DNA of 64,000 nucleotides from Vespa crabro (lineage: Eukaryota; Arthropoda; Insecta; Hymenoptera; Vespidae). Location of the stretch: assembly GCF_910589235.1 (NCBI RefSeq), contig NW_025813595.1, positions 434,001-498,000 on the forward strand, read 5' to 3'. Each line of letters starts with the position of its first letter. Position 1 is the first letter of the stretch. Of this stretch, positions 24,571 to 38,810 are shown in pieces. The notes under the pieces were generated by a model. It worked only from the letters and a program-made list of their open reading frames with translations, ran no database searches and was not told the origin of the DNA. A program made the translations under genes and the position numbers.

Positions 24571-26900
24571 TTCATGATATATTCTCTATTCTGCAACGAT
24601 AGATTATAAAATCAATGAAATTGAACAAGATTTCAACTTTTCGTTTTTCGACAATACGCGTATATAAGCGAAAAATCGTATTTACGATATGAAAGATTGT
24701 AAAAACTTTGATTCCAATATAAAATAAATGTTTGATCTTATGAAATGCGATGTTCTGAATCGATTGGTAACATTTATCAAACTGTGGCACAAGTAATATG
24801 ATAGATTTCACGATTTTATCTTCGCATATACCGAAATTCGCGTATGACGATTACGTTTTTCGACAATTATCATATGAAAACGCGTATTTAAACATAGTAA
24901 AAACGTTATATACTTGTTATATTCTTTATTCTGCATCGATAAAATATAAAATCAATAAAATTGAACGAGATTTCAACTTTTCGTTTTTCGACGATACGCG
25001 TATATGATCGAAAAATCGTATATACGATATGAAAGAATGTTAATAACTTTGATTCCAATATATAATAAATGTTTGATCTTATGAAATGCAATGTTCTGAA
25101 TCGATTGGTAACATTTCTCTAACTGTAGCACAAGTAATATTAAAGATTTCACGATTTCATCTTCGCGTATACCTAAATTCGAGTATGTCAATTACGTTTT
25201 TCGACAATTATCATATGAAAACGCGTATTTAAACATAGTAAGAACATTATATTCATGATATATTCTTTATTCTGCAACGATAGATTATAAAACCAATGAA
25301 ATTGGACAAGATTTCAACTTTTCGTTTTTCGACGATACGCGTATATAAGCGAAATATCGTATATAATATATGAAAGAAAGTTAAAAACTTTGATGCCATT
25401 ATAAAATAAATGTTTGATCTTATGAAATGCAATATTCTGGATCGATTGGAAACATTCTTCAAACTGTGGCACAAGTATTATTAAAGATTTCACGATTTTA
25501 TCTTCGCATATACCGAAATTCGCGAATGTCGATTACGTTTTTCGAATATTATCATTAGAAAACGCGTATTTAAACATAGTAAAAACGTTATATTCATGAT
25601 ATAATCTCTATTCTGCAACGATAGAATATAAAATCAATGAAATTGGACAAGATTTCATCTTTCCTTTTTTCGACGATACGCGTATATAAGCGAAAAATCG
25701 TATACACGAATTGAAATAATGTAAAAACTTTAATTCCAATATAAAATAAACGTTCGATCTTATGAAATGCAATGTTCTGAATTGATTGGTAACATTTTTC
25801 AAACTGTGGCCCAAGTATTATTTAAGATTTCACGATTTTATCTTCGCTTATACCGAAATCTGCGTATGTCGATTACGTTTTTCGACTATTATCATATGAA
25901 ACGCGTATTTAAACATAATAGAAACGATATATTCTTGTTATATTCTATTTTCTGCATCGATAGAATATAAAATCAATGAAATTGAACGAGATTTCAAGTT
26001 TTCGTTTTTCGCCGATACGCGTATATGAGCGAAAGATCGTTTATACGATATGAAAGAATGTTAAAAACATTGATTCCAATATAAAATAGATGTTTGAACT
26101 TATGAAATGCAATGTTCTGAATCGATTAGTAACATTTTTATAACTGTGGCACAAGTATTATTAAAGATTTCACGATTTTATCTTCGCATATACCGAAATT
26201 CGCGTATGTCGATTAGGTTTTTCGACTATTATCATATGAAAACGCGTATTTAAACATAGTAAAAACGATATATTCTTGTTATATTCTTTATTCTGCATCG
26301 ATAGAATATGAAATGGATGAAATTGAACGAGATTTCAACTTTTCGTTTTTCGACCATACGCGTATATGAGCGAAAAATAGTATATACGATATGAAAGAAT
26401 GTTAAAAACTTTGATTGCAATATAAAATAGATGTTTCATCTTATGACATGCAATGTTCTGAATCGATTGGTAACATTTTTCTAACTGTGGCACAAGTATT
26501 ATTAAAGATTTCACGATTTTATCTTCGCATATACCGAAATTCGAGTATGTTGATTACAGTTTCAACAATTATCATTTGAAAGCGCGTATTTAAACATAGT
26601 AAAAACGTTATATTCTTGTAATATTCTTTATTCTGCATCGATAGAATATAAAATAAATGAAATTGAACGAGATTTCAACTTTTCGTTTTTCGACGATACG
26701 CGTATATGAGCGAAAAATAGTATATACGATATGAACGAATGTTAAAAACTTTGATTCTAATATAAAATAGATGTTTAACCTTATGAAAAGCAATGTTTTG
26801 AATCGATTGGTAACATTTTTCTAACTGTGGCACAAGTATTATTAAAGATTTCACGATTTTATCTTCGCATATACCGAAATTCGCGTATGTCGATTACGTT
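24530..26900. repeat. Diverged monomers in the distal part of the array
   Basis: The 341-bp register is kept, but monomers carry many more substitutions and small indels: ATTCATGATATATTC, CTGCAACGATAGATTATAAA, GTATATAAGCG, ATTGGACAAGATTTC, CGTATACACGAATTG and GATTACAGTTTCAAC. The monomer near 25,600-25,860 has a relative at about 29,030-29,280. Increased divergence towards an array edge is typical of satellites, because exchange homogenises the interior more. Confidence 0.75.
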
Positions 26901-26906
26901 TTTCGA

Positions 26907-27587
26907 CTATTATCATATGAAAACGCGTATTTAAACATAGTAAAAACGTTTTATTCTTGTTATATTCTTTATGCTGCATCGATAGAATATAAAATGAATG
27001 AAATTGAACGAGATTTCAACTTTTCGTTTTTCGACGATACGCGTATGTGAGCGAAAAATAGTATATACGATATGAAGGAATGTTAAATACTTTGTTACCA
27101 ATAAAAAATAGATGTTTGATCTGATGAAATGCAATGTTCTGAATCGATTGGTAACATTTTTCTAACTGTGGCATAAGTATTATTAAAGATTTCACGATTT
27201 TATCTTCGCATATACCGAAATTCGTGTATGTCGATTACGTTTTTCGACAATTATCATATGAAACCGCGTATTTAAACATAGTAAAACGTTATATTCTTGT
27301 TTTATTCTTTATTCTGCATCGATAGAATATAAAATCAATGAAATTGAACGATATTTAAAGTTTTCGTTTTTCGACGATACGCGTACATGAGCGAAAAATC
27401 GCATATACGATATGAAAGAATGTAAAAAACTTTGATTCCAATATAAAATAGATGTTTGATCTTATGAAATGCAAAGTTCTGAATCGATTGGTAACATTTT
27501 TCTAACTGTGGCACAAGTATTATTAAAGATTTCACGATTTTATCTTCGCATATACCGAAATTCGCGTATGTCGATTAAGTTTTTCGA
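26907..27587. repeat. 681-bp dimer, copy 1
   Basis: A 341-bp monomer (TTTATGCTGC, GTATGTGAGCG, AATGTTAAATACTTTGTTACC) followed by a 340-bp monomer (AAACCGCGTATTTAAAC, AGTAAAACG, TTGTTTTATTC, GATATTTAAAG, ATGCAAAGTTC). It is repeated immediately in near-identical form at 27,588-28,268. Confidence 0.9.
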
Positions 27588-28268
27588 CTATTATCATATG
27601 AAAACGCGTATTTAAACATAGTAAAAACGTTTTATTCTTGTTATATTCTTTATGCTGCATCGATAGAATATAAAATGAATGAAATTGAACGAGATTTCAA
27701 CTTTTCGTTTTTCGACGATACGCGTATGTGAGCGAAAAATAGTATATACGATATGAAGGAATGTTAAATACTTTGTTACCAATAAAAAATAGATGTTTGA
27801 TCTGATGAAATGCAATGTTCTGAATCGATTGGTAACATTTTTCTAACTGTGGCATAAGTATTATTAAAGATTTCACGATTTTATCTTCGCATATACCGAA
27901 ATTCGTGTATGTCGATTACGTTTTTCGACAATTATCATATGAAACCGCGTATTTAAACATAGTAAAACGTTATATTCTTGTTTTATTCTTTATTCTGCAT
28001 CGATAGAATATAAAATCAATGAAATTGAACGATATTTAAAGTTTTCGTTTTTCGACGATACGCGTACATGAGCGAAAAATCGCATATACGATATGAAAGA
28101 ATGTTAAAAACTTTGATTCCAATATAAAATAGATGTTTGATCTTATGAAATGCAAAGTTCTGAATCGATTGGTAACATTTTTCTAACTGTGGCACAAGTA
28201 TTATTAAAGATTTCACGATTTTATCTTCGCATATACCGAAATTCGCGTATGTCGATTAAGTTTTTCGA
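27588..28268. repeat. 681-bp dimer, copy 2 (tandem)
   Basis: Follows copy 1 directly. I see very few differences over 681 bp, for example AATGTAAAAAACTTT near 27,419 versus AATGTTAAAAACTTT near 28,100. The duplication is therefore recent compared with the diverged monomers around it. Confidence 0.9.
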
Positions 28269-28609
28269 CTATTATCATATGAAAACGCGTATATAAACAT
28301 AGTAAAAACGTTATATTCTTGTTATATTCTTTATTCTGCATCGATAGAATATAAAATCAATGAAATTGAACGAGATTTCAACTTTTCGTTTTTCGACGAA
28401 ACGCGTATATGAGCGAAAAATCGTATATACGATATGAAAGAATGTTAAAAACTTTGATTCCAATATAAAATAGATGTTTGATCTTATGAAATGCAATGTT
28501 CTGAATCGATTGGTGACATTTTTCTAACTGTGGTACAAGTATTATTAAAGATTTCACGTTTTTATCTTCGCATATACCGAAATTCGCCTATGTCGATTAA
28601 GTTTTTCGA

Positions 28610-29320
28610 CAATTATCATATGAAAACGCGTATTTAAACATAGTAAAATCGTTATATTCTTGTTATATTCTTTATTCTGCATCGATAGAATATAAAATCA
28701 ATGCAATTGAACGAGATTTCAACTTTTCGTTTTTCGACGATATGCGTATATGAGCGAAAAATCGTATATGCGATATGAAAGAATGATGAAAATTTTGATT
28801 CCAATATAAAGTAGATGTTCGATCTGATGAAATGCAATGTTCTGAATTGATTGGCAACATTTTTCAAACTGTGGCACAATTATTATTAAAGATTTGACGA
28901 TTTCATCTTCGCGTATACCGAAATTCGAGTATGTCAATTACGTTTTTCGACAATTATCATATGAAAACGCGTATATAAACATAGTAAGAACGTCATATTC
29001 TTGTTATATTATTTATTCGGCATCGATAGATTATAAAACCAATGAAATTGGACAAGATTTCAACTTTCCTTTTTTCGACGATACGCGTATATAAGCGAAA
29101 AATCGTATACACGAATTGAAATAATGTAAAAACTTTAATTCCAATATAAAATAAACGTTCGATCTTATGAAATGCAATGTTCTGAATTGATTGGTAACAT
29201 TTTTCAATCTGTGGCCCAAGTATTATTTAAGATTTCACGATTATATCTTCGCTTATACCGAAATCTGCGTATGTCGATTACGTTTTTCGACAATTATCAT
29301 ATGAAAACGCGTTTTTAAAT
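28610..29320. repeat. Mosaic monomers related to 22.5 kb and 25.6 kb
   Basis: 28,610 to about 29,030 matches 22,479-22,930. Within the next monomer the sequence turns into the ATTGGACAAGATTTC/CGTATACACGAATTG type seen at about 25,640-25,860. The monomer from about 28,951 is thus itself a chimera, with the switch near 29,030-29,045. Confidence 0.65.
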
Positions 29321-29629
29321 ATAGTAAAAACGTTATATTCTAGTTATATTCTTTATTCTGCATCGATAAAATATAAAATCAATGAAATTGAACGAGATTT
29401 CAACTTTTCGTTTTTCGACCATTCGAGTATATGAGCGAAAAATCAAATATACGATATGAAAAAATGTAAAATCTTTCATTCCCATATGAAATAGATGTTT
29501 GATCTTATGAAATGCAATGTTCTGAATCTATTGGTAAATTTTTCAAACTGTGGCACAAGTATTACTAATGATTTCACGATTTTATCTTCGCATATACCGA
29601 AATTCGTGTATGTCGATTACGTTTTTCGA

Positions 29630-29969
29630 CAATTATCATATGAAACCGCGTATTTAAACATAGTAAAACGTTATATTCTTGTTTTATTCTTTATTCTGCA
29701 TCGATAGAATATAAAATCAATGAAATTGAACGATATTTAAAGTTTTCGTTTTTCGACGATACGCGTACATGAGCGAAAAATCGCATATAAGATATGAAAG
29801 AATGTTAAAAACTTTGATTCCAATATAAAATAGATGTTTGATCTTATGAAATGCAAAGTTCTGAATCGATTGGTAACATTTTTCTAACTGTGGCACAAGT
29901 ATTATTAAAGATTTCACGATTTTATCTTCGCATATACCGAAATTCGCGTATGTCGATTAAGTTTTTCGA
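29630..29969. repeat. Isolated third copy of the 340-bp dimer half
   Basis: Nearly the same as 27,248-27,587 and 27,929-28,268: AAACCGCG, AGTAAAACG, GATATTTAAAG and ATGCAAAGTTC. It differs by ATATAAGATATG in place of ATATACGATATG. It stands without the other half of the dimer. Confidence 0.85.
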
Positions 29970-29986
29970 ATATTATCATATGAAAA

Positions 29987-30700
29987 CGCGTATTTAAACA
30001 TAGTAAAAACGTTATATTCTTGTTATATTCTTTATTCTGCATCGATACAATATAAAATCAATGAAATTGAACGAGATTTCTACTTTTCGTTTTTCGACGA
30101 TTCGCGTATATGAGCGAAAAATCGCAGATACGATATGAAAGAATGTTAAAAACTTTGATTTCAATATAAAATAGATGTTTGATCTGATGAAATGCAATGT
30201 TCTGAATCGATTGGTAGCATTTTTCAAACTGTCGCACAATTATTATTAAAGATTTCACGATTTTATCTTCGCATATACCGAAATTCGAATATGTCAATTA
30301 CGTTTTTCGACAATTATCTTATGAAAACGCGTATTTAAACATAGTAAGAACGTCATATTCTTGGTATATTCTTTATTCTGCATCGATAGAATATAAAATC
30401 AATAAAATTGAACGAGATTTCAAGTTTTCGTTTTTCGACGATACGCGTATATGAGCGAGAAATTGTATATAGGATATGAAAGAATGTTAAAAACTTTGAT
30501 TCCAATATAAAATAGATGTTTGATCTTATGAAATGCGATGTTCTGAATCGATTGGTAACATTTTTCAAACTGTGGCAGAAATATTATTAATGATTTCATG
30601 ATTTTATATTCGCATATACCGAAATTCGCTTATGTCGATTACGTTCTTCGACAATTATCATAAGAAATCGCGTATTTTAACATAGTAAAAACGTTATATT
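29987..30700. repeat. Two-monomer block F, copy 2
   Basis: Second copy of about 23,860-24,570. It has its own changes, including CGACGATTCGCG, ATCGCAGATACG and CAATTATCTTATG. Confidence 0.75.
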
Positions 30701-31259
30701 CATGATATATTCTTTATGCTTCATCGATAAAATATAAAATCAATGAAATTGAACGAGATTTCAACTTTTTCGTTTTTCGACGATACGCGTATATGAGTGA
30801 AAAATCGTATATACGATATGAAAGAATGTTAAAAACTTTGATTCCAATATAAAATTGATGTTTGATCTTATGAAATGCAATGTTCTGAATCGATTGGTAA
30901 CATTTTTCTAACTGTGGCACAAGTATTATTAAAGATTTCACTATTTTATCTTCGCATTTACCGAATTCGCGTATGTCGATTATGTTTTTCGACAATTATC
31001 ATATGAAAACGCGTATTTAAACATAGTAAAAACGTTTTATTCTTGTTATATACTTTATTCTTTATCGATAGAAGATAAAATCAATGAAATTGAACGAGAT
31101 TATATCATTTCGTTTTTCGACGATGCGAGTATAAGTGCGTGAAATCGTATATACGATATGAAACAATGTTAAAAACTTTGACTCCAATATAAAATAGATG
31201 TTTGATCTTATGAAATGCAATGTTCTGAAGCGATTGGTAACATTTATCAAACTGTGGCA

Positions 31260-31526
31260 CAAGTATTATTAAAGATATCTTGATTTTATCTTCGCATATA
31301 CCAAAATTCTCGTATGTCGATTATGTTTTTCGACAATTATCATATTAAAACAGGTGTTTAAACATAGTACAAACGTTATATTATTGTTATATTCTTTATT
31401 CTGCATCGTTAGAATATATATTCAATGAAATTGAACGAGATATCAACTTCTCGTTTTTCGACGATAGGGGTATTTATGCGAAAAATCGTATGAAATGATT
31501 CAATGTTACAAATTTCGATTCCAATA
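31260..31526. repeat. Decayed terminal satellite monomer at the array edge
   Basis: Still alignable to the monomer but the most altered part of the array: GATATCTTGATTTTATC, AAAACAGGTGTTTAAAC, TTATTGTTATATTC, ACGATAGGGGTATTTATGCG and ATCGTATGAAATGATTCAATG. The palindrome is lost. Alignment ends in GATTCCAATA at about 31,526, well short of a full monomer. Confidence 0.85.
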
Positions 31527-32607
31527 CCAATAATAACGATAATATATATTATATCGATAGTAACCATAACAATAGTAGTGATAATAACTATAATAATGAA
31601 TATAATAATAAATATAATAGCGATAATAACTATTATAATAATAATGGCAATAAGGGTAATAACAATAACATCGATCATAATAATAATAATAACAATAATA
31701 ACGGTAACAATAAGAATAGTAATAACAAAATGAGTATAATTACGATGACAACATTAATAATAATAGCAGTGATAAATATAATATCAAATATAACGATAAT
31801 AACTATAATAATAATAACTATAATAACAATAATTACGATAATAGCAATAATAACGATTATAATAATAATAATAAAATATATAATAGCGATATTAATAATA
31901 ATAATTATGAAATAATAACGATAATAATAATAATAATTATAATGACGATAATAATGATAATAATGATAATTATAATAATTATAATAACGATAATAATGAT
32001 AATAACGATAATAATAATTACGATATTTACTATAATAAAGATAACAACATTAGCAACGTTAATAATAATAATATTAAAATTAATATCGATAATAACGATA
32101 ATAACGATTATCATAGTAATAATAATATCGTTAATAACAATTACAAGGATAACAACAATAATTATAATAATAATAACAAAGATAATAAGAATAATAACAA
32201 CAATAATAATAATAATAATAATAACTATAATAACGATAATTACGATAATATCGATAATAATAACAAGAATAATAACGTTAATAATAATAAAATAATAACG
32301 ATAATGACGATAATAACGATAACAATCATAAAAATTAACACATTAGAAAAGATAATAACGATAAATTTACTAAAAATATTAACAATAATAACAATAATAA
32401 CGTTAATAATAATAACAAAAATAATAATACCGATAATATTAATAATTATATTACGATAAAAAAGATAGTAATTGTAGTAATAAAAGCAATAATAATAATA
32501 ATATTGATTCTAACGATAATAGCGTAATAAGGAAATAAATGATGATAATATTTACGATAAGAACGATAATAACGATAATAACTATTATAAAAATAACGAT
32601 AATAACC

Positions 32608-32643
<36 letters not shown>
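32608..32643. repeat. Near-pure (AAT)n tract, about 36 bp
   Basis: Uninterrupted ATA/AAT triplets inside the degenerate repeat, bordered by AACC and AACG. Confidence 0.85.
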
Positions 32644-32645
<2 letters not shown>

Positions 32646-33724
32646 GATAAAAACGATAATAACGTTAATTACGTTAATTAACGATAATAATAATAGTAAT
32701 GATAACAATAATACCAATAATAACTCTAATAACGATGATAACGAATATAATAATAACGATAATATCGATAATAATAATAACAATATTAACGATACTATCG
32801 ATAAAAATAGTAAAAGTAACAAGAATAATAACGATTATAACGATAATAACAATAATAACGATAAAAATAATAATAATAGTAATAACAATAATAACCATAA
32901 AAACGATAATAACGATAATAAAGATAATAATAATAACGATAATGATGGTAGTAATAGAAATAATAACGATATTGACAACAATTACGACATCAACGATAAT
33001 AATAATAATGATAAGAACGTTAATGACGATAATAAAGATAATAATAATAGTAATAATAACAATGATAAAGATAAAAAAGATAATAAGTATAAAATTATAA
33101 ACGATAATTACGACAATATTAATAATATTAATAACGATAATAATATGAATCATAAAAAAGATAATAAAGATATTAATGACAGAACGGATAATAACGAAAA
33201 TAACGATAATAAAGATAACGAGAATGACGTTAATTTAGATAATAATAATAACAATATTAAAGATAATATCGATATAAATAAAAATAATAATAACAATAAT
33301 AACGAAAATAATATTAACGATAATATCCACAATAGTAATAATAATAAAACGATAATAACGTTAATAACAATAATAATAATAATAATAAAGATAATTACGA
33401 TATTAACGGCAATAACATAAATAATAATAGTAATAATTGAGAGAAGAACGATAATAAGGACAATAACGATAATAATAATATTGGTAATATCGATAATAAG
33501 AATAAGAATGATTAGATCGAAAATAATAATAACAATAATAACAATATTAACGATAACAAAGACAATATCGGAAAAAATAATAACAATGTTAAGGATAATA
33601 TCGATAATAATAAAAATAATAAAAATAACAATAAGAGCGATTATAAAGATAATAACGAAAATAATATTAACGCAAATAACGACAATAGCAATAACAATAT
33701 TAACGATAATAACGATAATATCGA

Positions 33725-33759
<35 letters not shown>
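33725..33759. repeat. Near-pure (AAT)n tract, about 35 bp
   Basis: Uninterrupted AAT triplets following ATCGAA and ending at AACGATAATAACG. Confidence 0.85.
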
Positions 33760-33760
<1 letters not shown>

Positions 33761-34835
33761 GATAATAACGATAATAACAATATAAATATTAAAGAAAATA
33801 ACGATAATAATAATAATAATATCGATAGTACAATAATAACGATATTATCGATAACAATAATAACAATAATAACGATAACATCAATAATAATAATAATAAT
33901 ATTAATAACAATAATAACGACAATAACAACAATAACAATAATAGCAATGGTAATAATAGTAATGATAAAGATAATAACGATATAATAGATTCTAACGATA
34001 ATAATAACAACAATAACGATAATAACGATTATGAGGATAAGAACGTTAATATTATTAATAAAAATAAGAATAATAACAACAATAACGATAATAACGATAC
34101 TAATAGAAGTAATAATAACAATATTAAAAATAATAACAATAATAACGATAATAGAAGTAAAAAAAAAGTTATAATTATAATAAATATATAAACGATTTTA
34201 ACGGTAATAATAATGACGATAATTACGTTAATAACGATAACAATAATAACAATATTAACGATAATATCGATAATTATAATAAAAATAATAACTATAATAA
34301 TGATAATAACGATAGTAACGTTAATAATAATAAAAATAACAACGCTAATAACGATAATAAAGGTAATAATATTATTAATAATAACGATAATAACGATTGA
34401 AATAGAAATAATAATAATAACAATATCGACAATAACGATAATAACAGCTAATAACAATAATAATAATAGAAATAATAATAGTAATATTAGTAATGATAAT
34501 TACGATAATAACGATAACAACGATAATAACAAAATTAATAATAACGATAATTAAGATAATAATAATAACAATAATAAAATCGATAATAACTACAATAACG
34601 ATGATAACCATAATGACGATAATAACCATAATAATAATTACGATAATAACGATATTATCGATAATAAAAATAACAATAATAACGATAATAATGATAATAA
34701 TAGTAGTAATAATAACAATAATAACTATTACAACGATAATAAAGATAATAACGATAAATACGATAATAACAATTATAATAATAAAAATAATAACGATAAT
34801 AGTAGAAATAATGATAACGATAATAACGATAATAC

Positions 34836-34836
<1 letters not shown>

Positions 34837-34911
<75 letters not shown>
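34837..34911. repeat. Pure (AAT)n tract, about 75 bp
   Basis: About 25 uninterrupted AAT triplets between AATACT and GATAATAACG. It is one of the three longest pure tracts in the window. Confidence 0.92.
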
Positions 34912-34913
<2 letters not shown>

Positions 34914-34996
34914 TAATAACGATAATATCGATAATAATAATAACAATATTAACAATAATATCAATTATAGTAATAAAAATAATAACAATAATAACG

Positions 34997-35033
<37 letters not shown>

Positions 35034-36480
35034 TAACAATAATAATCACCACAATAATAACAATAATAACTGTAATGATAAGAATAATATTAATAATAAT
35101 AACGATGATAATAATAATAATAATAATAATAACAATAATAATCACCACATTAATAAAAATAATAACGTTTATGACTAGATTATATTAACAATAATAACTA
35201 TAATAATGATATTAGTGATATAATCAATAATAATTATTACAATAATAACAATAATAACTATAATAACGATAATAATAATAATAATAGTAATAATAATAAT
35301 AGGGATCTTAACGATTTTAAGAACAAAGACGGTAATAATTGCAACAATAATAACGATAATATTGATAATAATTATAATAACGCTAATAAATATATTAATA
35401 AAAACAATATTAACGATAATAACGATAATAAAAAAACAATATTAACGGTATTAACCAAAATATTAAGAAGAACAATAATAACGATAATAAAATTAATAAT
35501 AATAATAATAACGAAAGTAAAGATAATAACGATGACAACGATAATAATAATAGCAGTAATAATGATAATATTGAAAACAATAATAATAGTAATCACAATA
35601 ATAACGATAACAATAATAGCAATAATAAGGATAATTACGATACTGAAAGTAACAATAATAACGATAATAAAGGTAATAATAATAAATATAATAACGTTTA
35701 TAACGATAAAAAACAATAATAACGATAATAACTATAATAACGTAATAATAATAATAATAAAGGTATTAAAAATATTAACGATAACAACGATAATAACAAT
35801 AATATTAATAATGATAATAACGATAATAATGATAATAACGATATTAATAATAATAATAACACTAAAAACAATAATAACGATAATGACGATAATAACGGTA
35901 ATGACCATAATAACGATTATAATAATAACGATAGTAACGATTATAAGGAGAACAATAATAACGATCATAGCGTTATTAACGATAATAGTGGTAATAACGA
36001 TGACAACGATAATAATAATAACAGTAATAACCATAATAACGATAATATCGATTATTATAATAACAATAAAATCGATAGTGTGGAATCTAATAATAACAAT
36101 AATAACATTAATTACGATAATAACAACAATAGTAATAATAATTATACCCATAATAATGATAATAACGAAAATAATAATAACAATAATAACGATAATAAAG
36201 ATTTTTATGATAATATTAATAATAACAATAATAACAATAATAACGATAATAAAGACAATAAAAATAATATTCAGTACGATAATAATGGTAATAAAGAGAA
36301 TAATGGTAAGGACGATAATAACGATGATAATAATAGAGATTATTATTATGATAATAATAAGAATAAGAACAATAATTACGATAAATATAATAATAATAAC
36401 AACAATAATAACTATAATATCTATAATATCGATATTATTAATAACAATTATAAAGATAATAACGATAATAACGAATAAAG

Positions 36481-36513
<33 letters not shown>

Positions 36514-37758
36514 TTAATATTGTTAATAGTAAAGATAATAACGAAAATTACGACAATAACGATAATAACGATAATAATAATAATCATACAATAATAATAA
36601 TAATAACGATTATAAATGTAATAACAATAATAAATAAAATAACGATAATAATAATAATATTAATAACAATAATATCGATAATAACGTCAATTACGATAAT
36701 AATAATAACAATAATAACGATAATAACGATATTAAAGTTAATAAAGATAATTCTTATTTAACGTAGATAATAATTACGATAATAACGATTATAGTAATAA
36801 TAATAATAATGATTATAACGATAATAACGATTATAATAAGAAAAATAATAAAGGTAATGACAATATTGACTATAATAAAACTAATTATAATAATAACGAT
36901 AATAATAATAACTATATTAAACATAATAACGATATTACAGTAATAAAAATAAAGATAATATCGATAATAAGGAAAATAATAATAGTAATAATAACGATAA
37001 TACCGATATTATCGATAATAATTATAACGAAAATATCGATAATATAATATTAATATTAACGATAATAAGAATAATAATAATTACATTGATAATAACAATA
37101 ACAATAATATCGATAATAAGGGTAATAACGTGAATAACGTAAATTATAATTGCAATAATAACGATAATAAGGAAAGTAATAATAATAATAGTAAAAAATA
37201 ATATCGAAAATGACGGTAATAACGATTACGAAGATAATAATAATAATAATAATGATAATAGCGATAACAATGATAATAACGATGACAACGATTAAAATAA
37301 AAACAATAATAGCGATAAAAGCGATTATAATAAGAACAACAATAAAGATTAAAACGATATTAACAATTCTAACGATTATAATATTAACAATAATAACGAT
37401 TATAAGGATAACGATAATATTATTAACGATAATAATGACAATAGTAATATTAATAATAAAGATAATAACGATAATAAAGATAAAAATATTAATATTAATA
37501 AAGATAATAACGATATTAACGATAATACCGATAATAACGATAATAACGATAAAATCAAAATAACAATAATAACGATAATAATAAAGATAATAATAACGCT
37601 AAAAAAGTTAATATCTACAATAATAATAATAATAATAATAATATTTATAATAACGATAATAACGATAATAACAGTAATATTCAAAGAAATAATAGCTATA
37701 ATATCAATTAAAGCGCTTATAACGATAGTAGTGATAATAAATATAATAACGGCAATAA

Positions 37759-37791
<33 letters not shown>

Positions 37792-38767
37792 AAATAATAA
37801 CGACAATAACGATAATAATGATAATAATAGAAGTAATAATAACAATATTAAGATTAATAACTATAATAACGATTACAACGATAATAGTATTAGTAATAAT
37901 AACAGTAATAACAATTATAACGATAATAATGCTTATAACATTGTTCACGATAATAATATTAACGATTATAACGATAATAATCATAATAATAATAATAATA
38001 ATAATAATAAAGATAACAACGATAATAACGATAATAATGACAGTAATAAAAACAATAATGACGAAAATAACGTTAACAAAGATAATACCGATAATAACGA
38101 TAATAACTATAATAATAACAGTAATAATTAAGTTAATAACGATATTTACGATAATAAGAGAATAGCAATAACAATAATAACAGTAATAACAATTATAATC
38201 TTAATAACGATATCAATATTTATAAAAATAAAAATAATACTGATAATAACGAGAATAGCAAAAATAATATAAGTAATAATAACAAAAATAACACTAATAA
38301 TGATAATAGCGATAAAAACAATAACGATATTAACGATAATATTGACAATATTAAAGATAATAATGATAATAATTTTGAAACGATAATAATTATCATAACA
38401 ATAATAGTAATAACGATAATAATAATAGTAATAATAATAGTAATAATAACAATGATAATTACGATAATAACGACAATAATAATAGTTATAATAACATTAT
38501 TACAATAATAACGATAAAAACAATAATAACGATATCCATAATAACGATAATAAAGACGTTATTAATAAGAATAATAATATTAATAATAACTATAATAACG
38601 ATAATAAACATAATAACGACAATAACGATAATAATAATTACAATAATAACGATAATATCGATAATAATAATAATAATAATAACAGTAATAACGATAATAA
38701 CGATAATAACGGCAATAATAATAATTATAATAATAACAATAATATCCATAATAATGATAATGACGGC

Positions 38768-38803
<36 letters not shown>

Positions 38804-38810
38804 GATATTT

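Larger units (their letters stand above)
1..31526. repeat. 341-bp satellite DNA array, about 92 head-to-tail monomers
   Basis: The same sequence recurs every 341 bp in one orientation: the landmark CAATTATCATATG begins at 1, 342, 683 and so on. The number of monomers follows from array length divided by period. Single monomers of 334, 340 and 342 bp occur through small indels. Monomers differ by scattered substitutions and group into recognisable subtypes, such as CATCGATACA versus CATCGATAGA, GAATAATAAATC, CATCCATAGG and GATGGAATACAAA. The array begins before the window. I do not recognise the family. A period near twice a nucleosomal repeat, higher-order organisation and an array edge fit centromeric or pericentromeric satellite, but location is inference. 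Confidence 0.97.

Noticed and set aside
1..31526. Short minus-strand frames of 61-79 codons as a gene family
   Set aside because: They recur with the 341-bp satellite, start at TTG or GTG in the copies checked, and overlap other open frames in the same monomer.
1..31526. CRISPR array
   Set aside because: The 341-bp period, high similarity across the whole unit and absence of short repeats separated by unique spacers rule this out.
1..31526. CENP-B box in the satellite
   Set aside because: The nearest candidates (TTCGACGATACGCG and TTCGCGTATGTCGATT) lack the required A and the CGGG core.
31500..31560. Transposon insertion at the satellite edge
   Set aside because: I found no terminal repeats, target-site duplication or coding remnant; the satellite passes straight into triplet repeat.
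32539..33420. Asn/Asp-rich frame like the poly-asparagine proteins of Dictyostelium or Plasmodium
   Set aside because: In those genomes poly-N is embedded in recognisable folded domains. Here there is no non-repeat coding sequence on either side for kilobases.
34837..34911. Polyadenylation or retrotransposon tail
   Set aside because: It is a pure AAT microsatellite within the same triplet repeat, not poly(A), and no element body precedes it.
35532..36761. 409-codon Ile/Thr-rich frame resembling a membrane protein
   Set aside because: Poly-Ile/Thr is the ATA/ACA reading of the repeat. The hydrophobicity is an artefact and overlapping frames are equally open.
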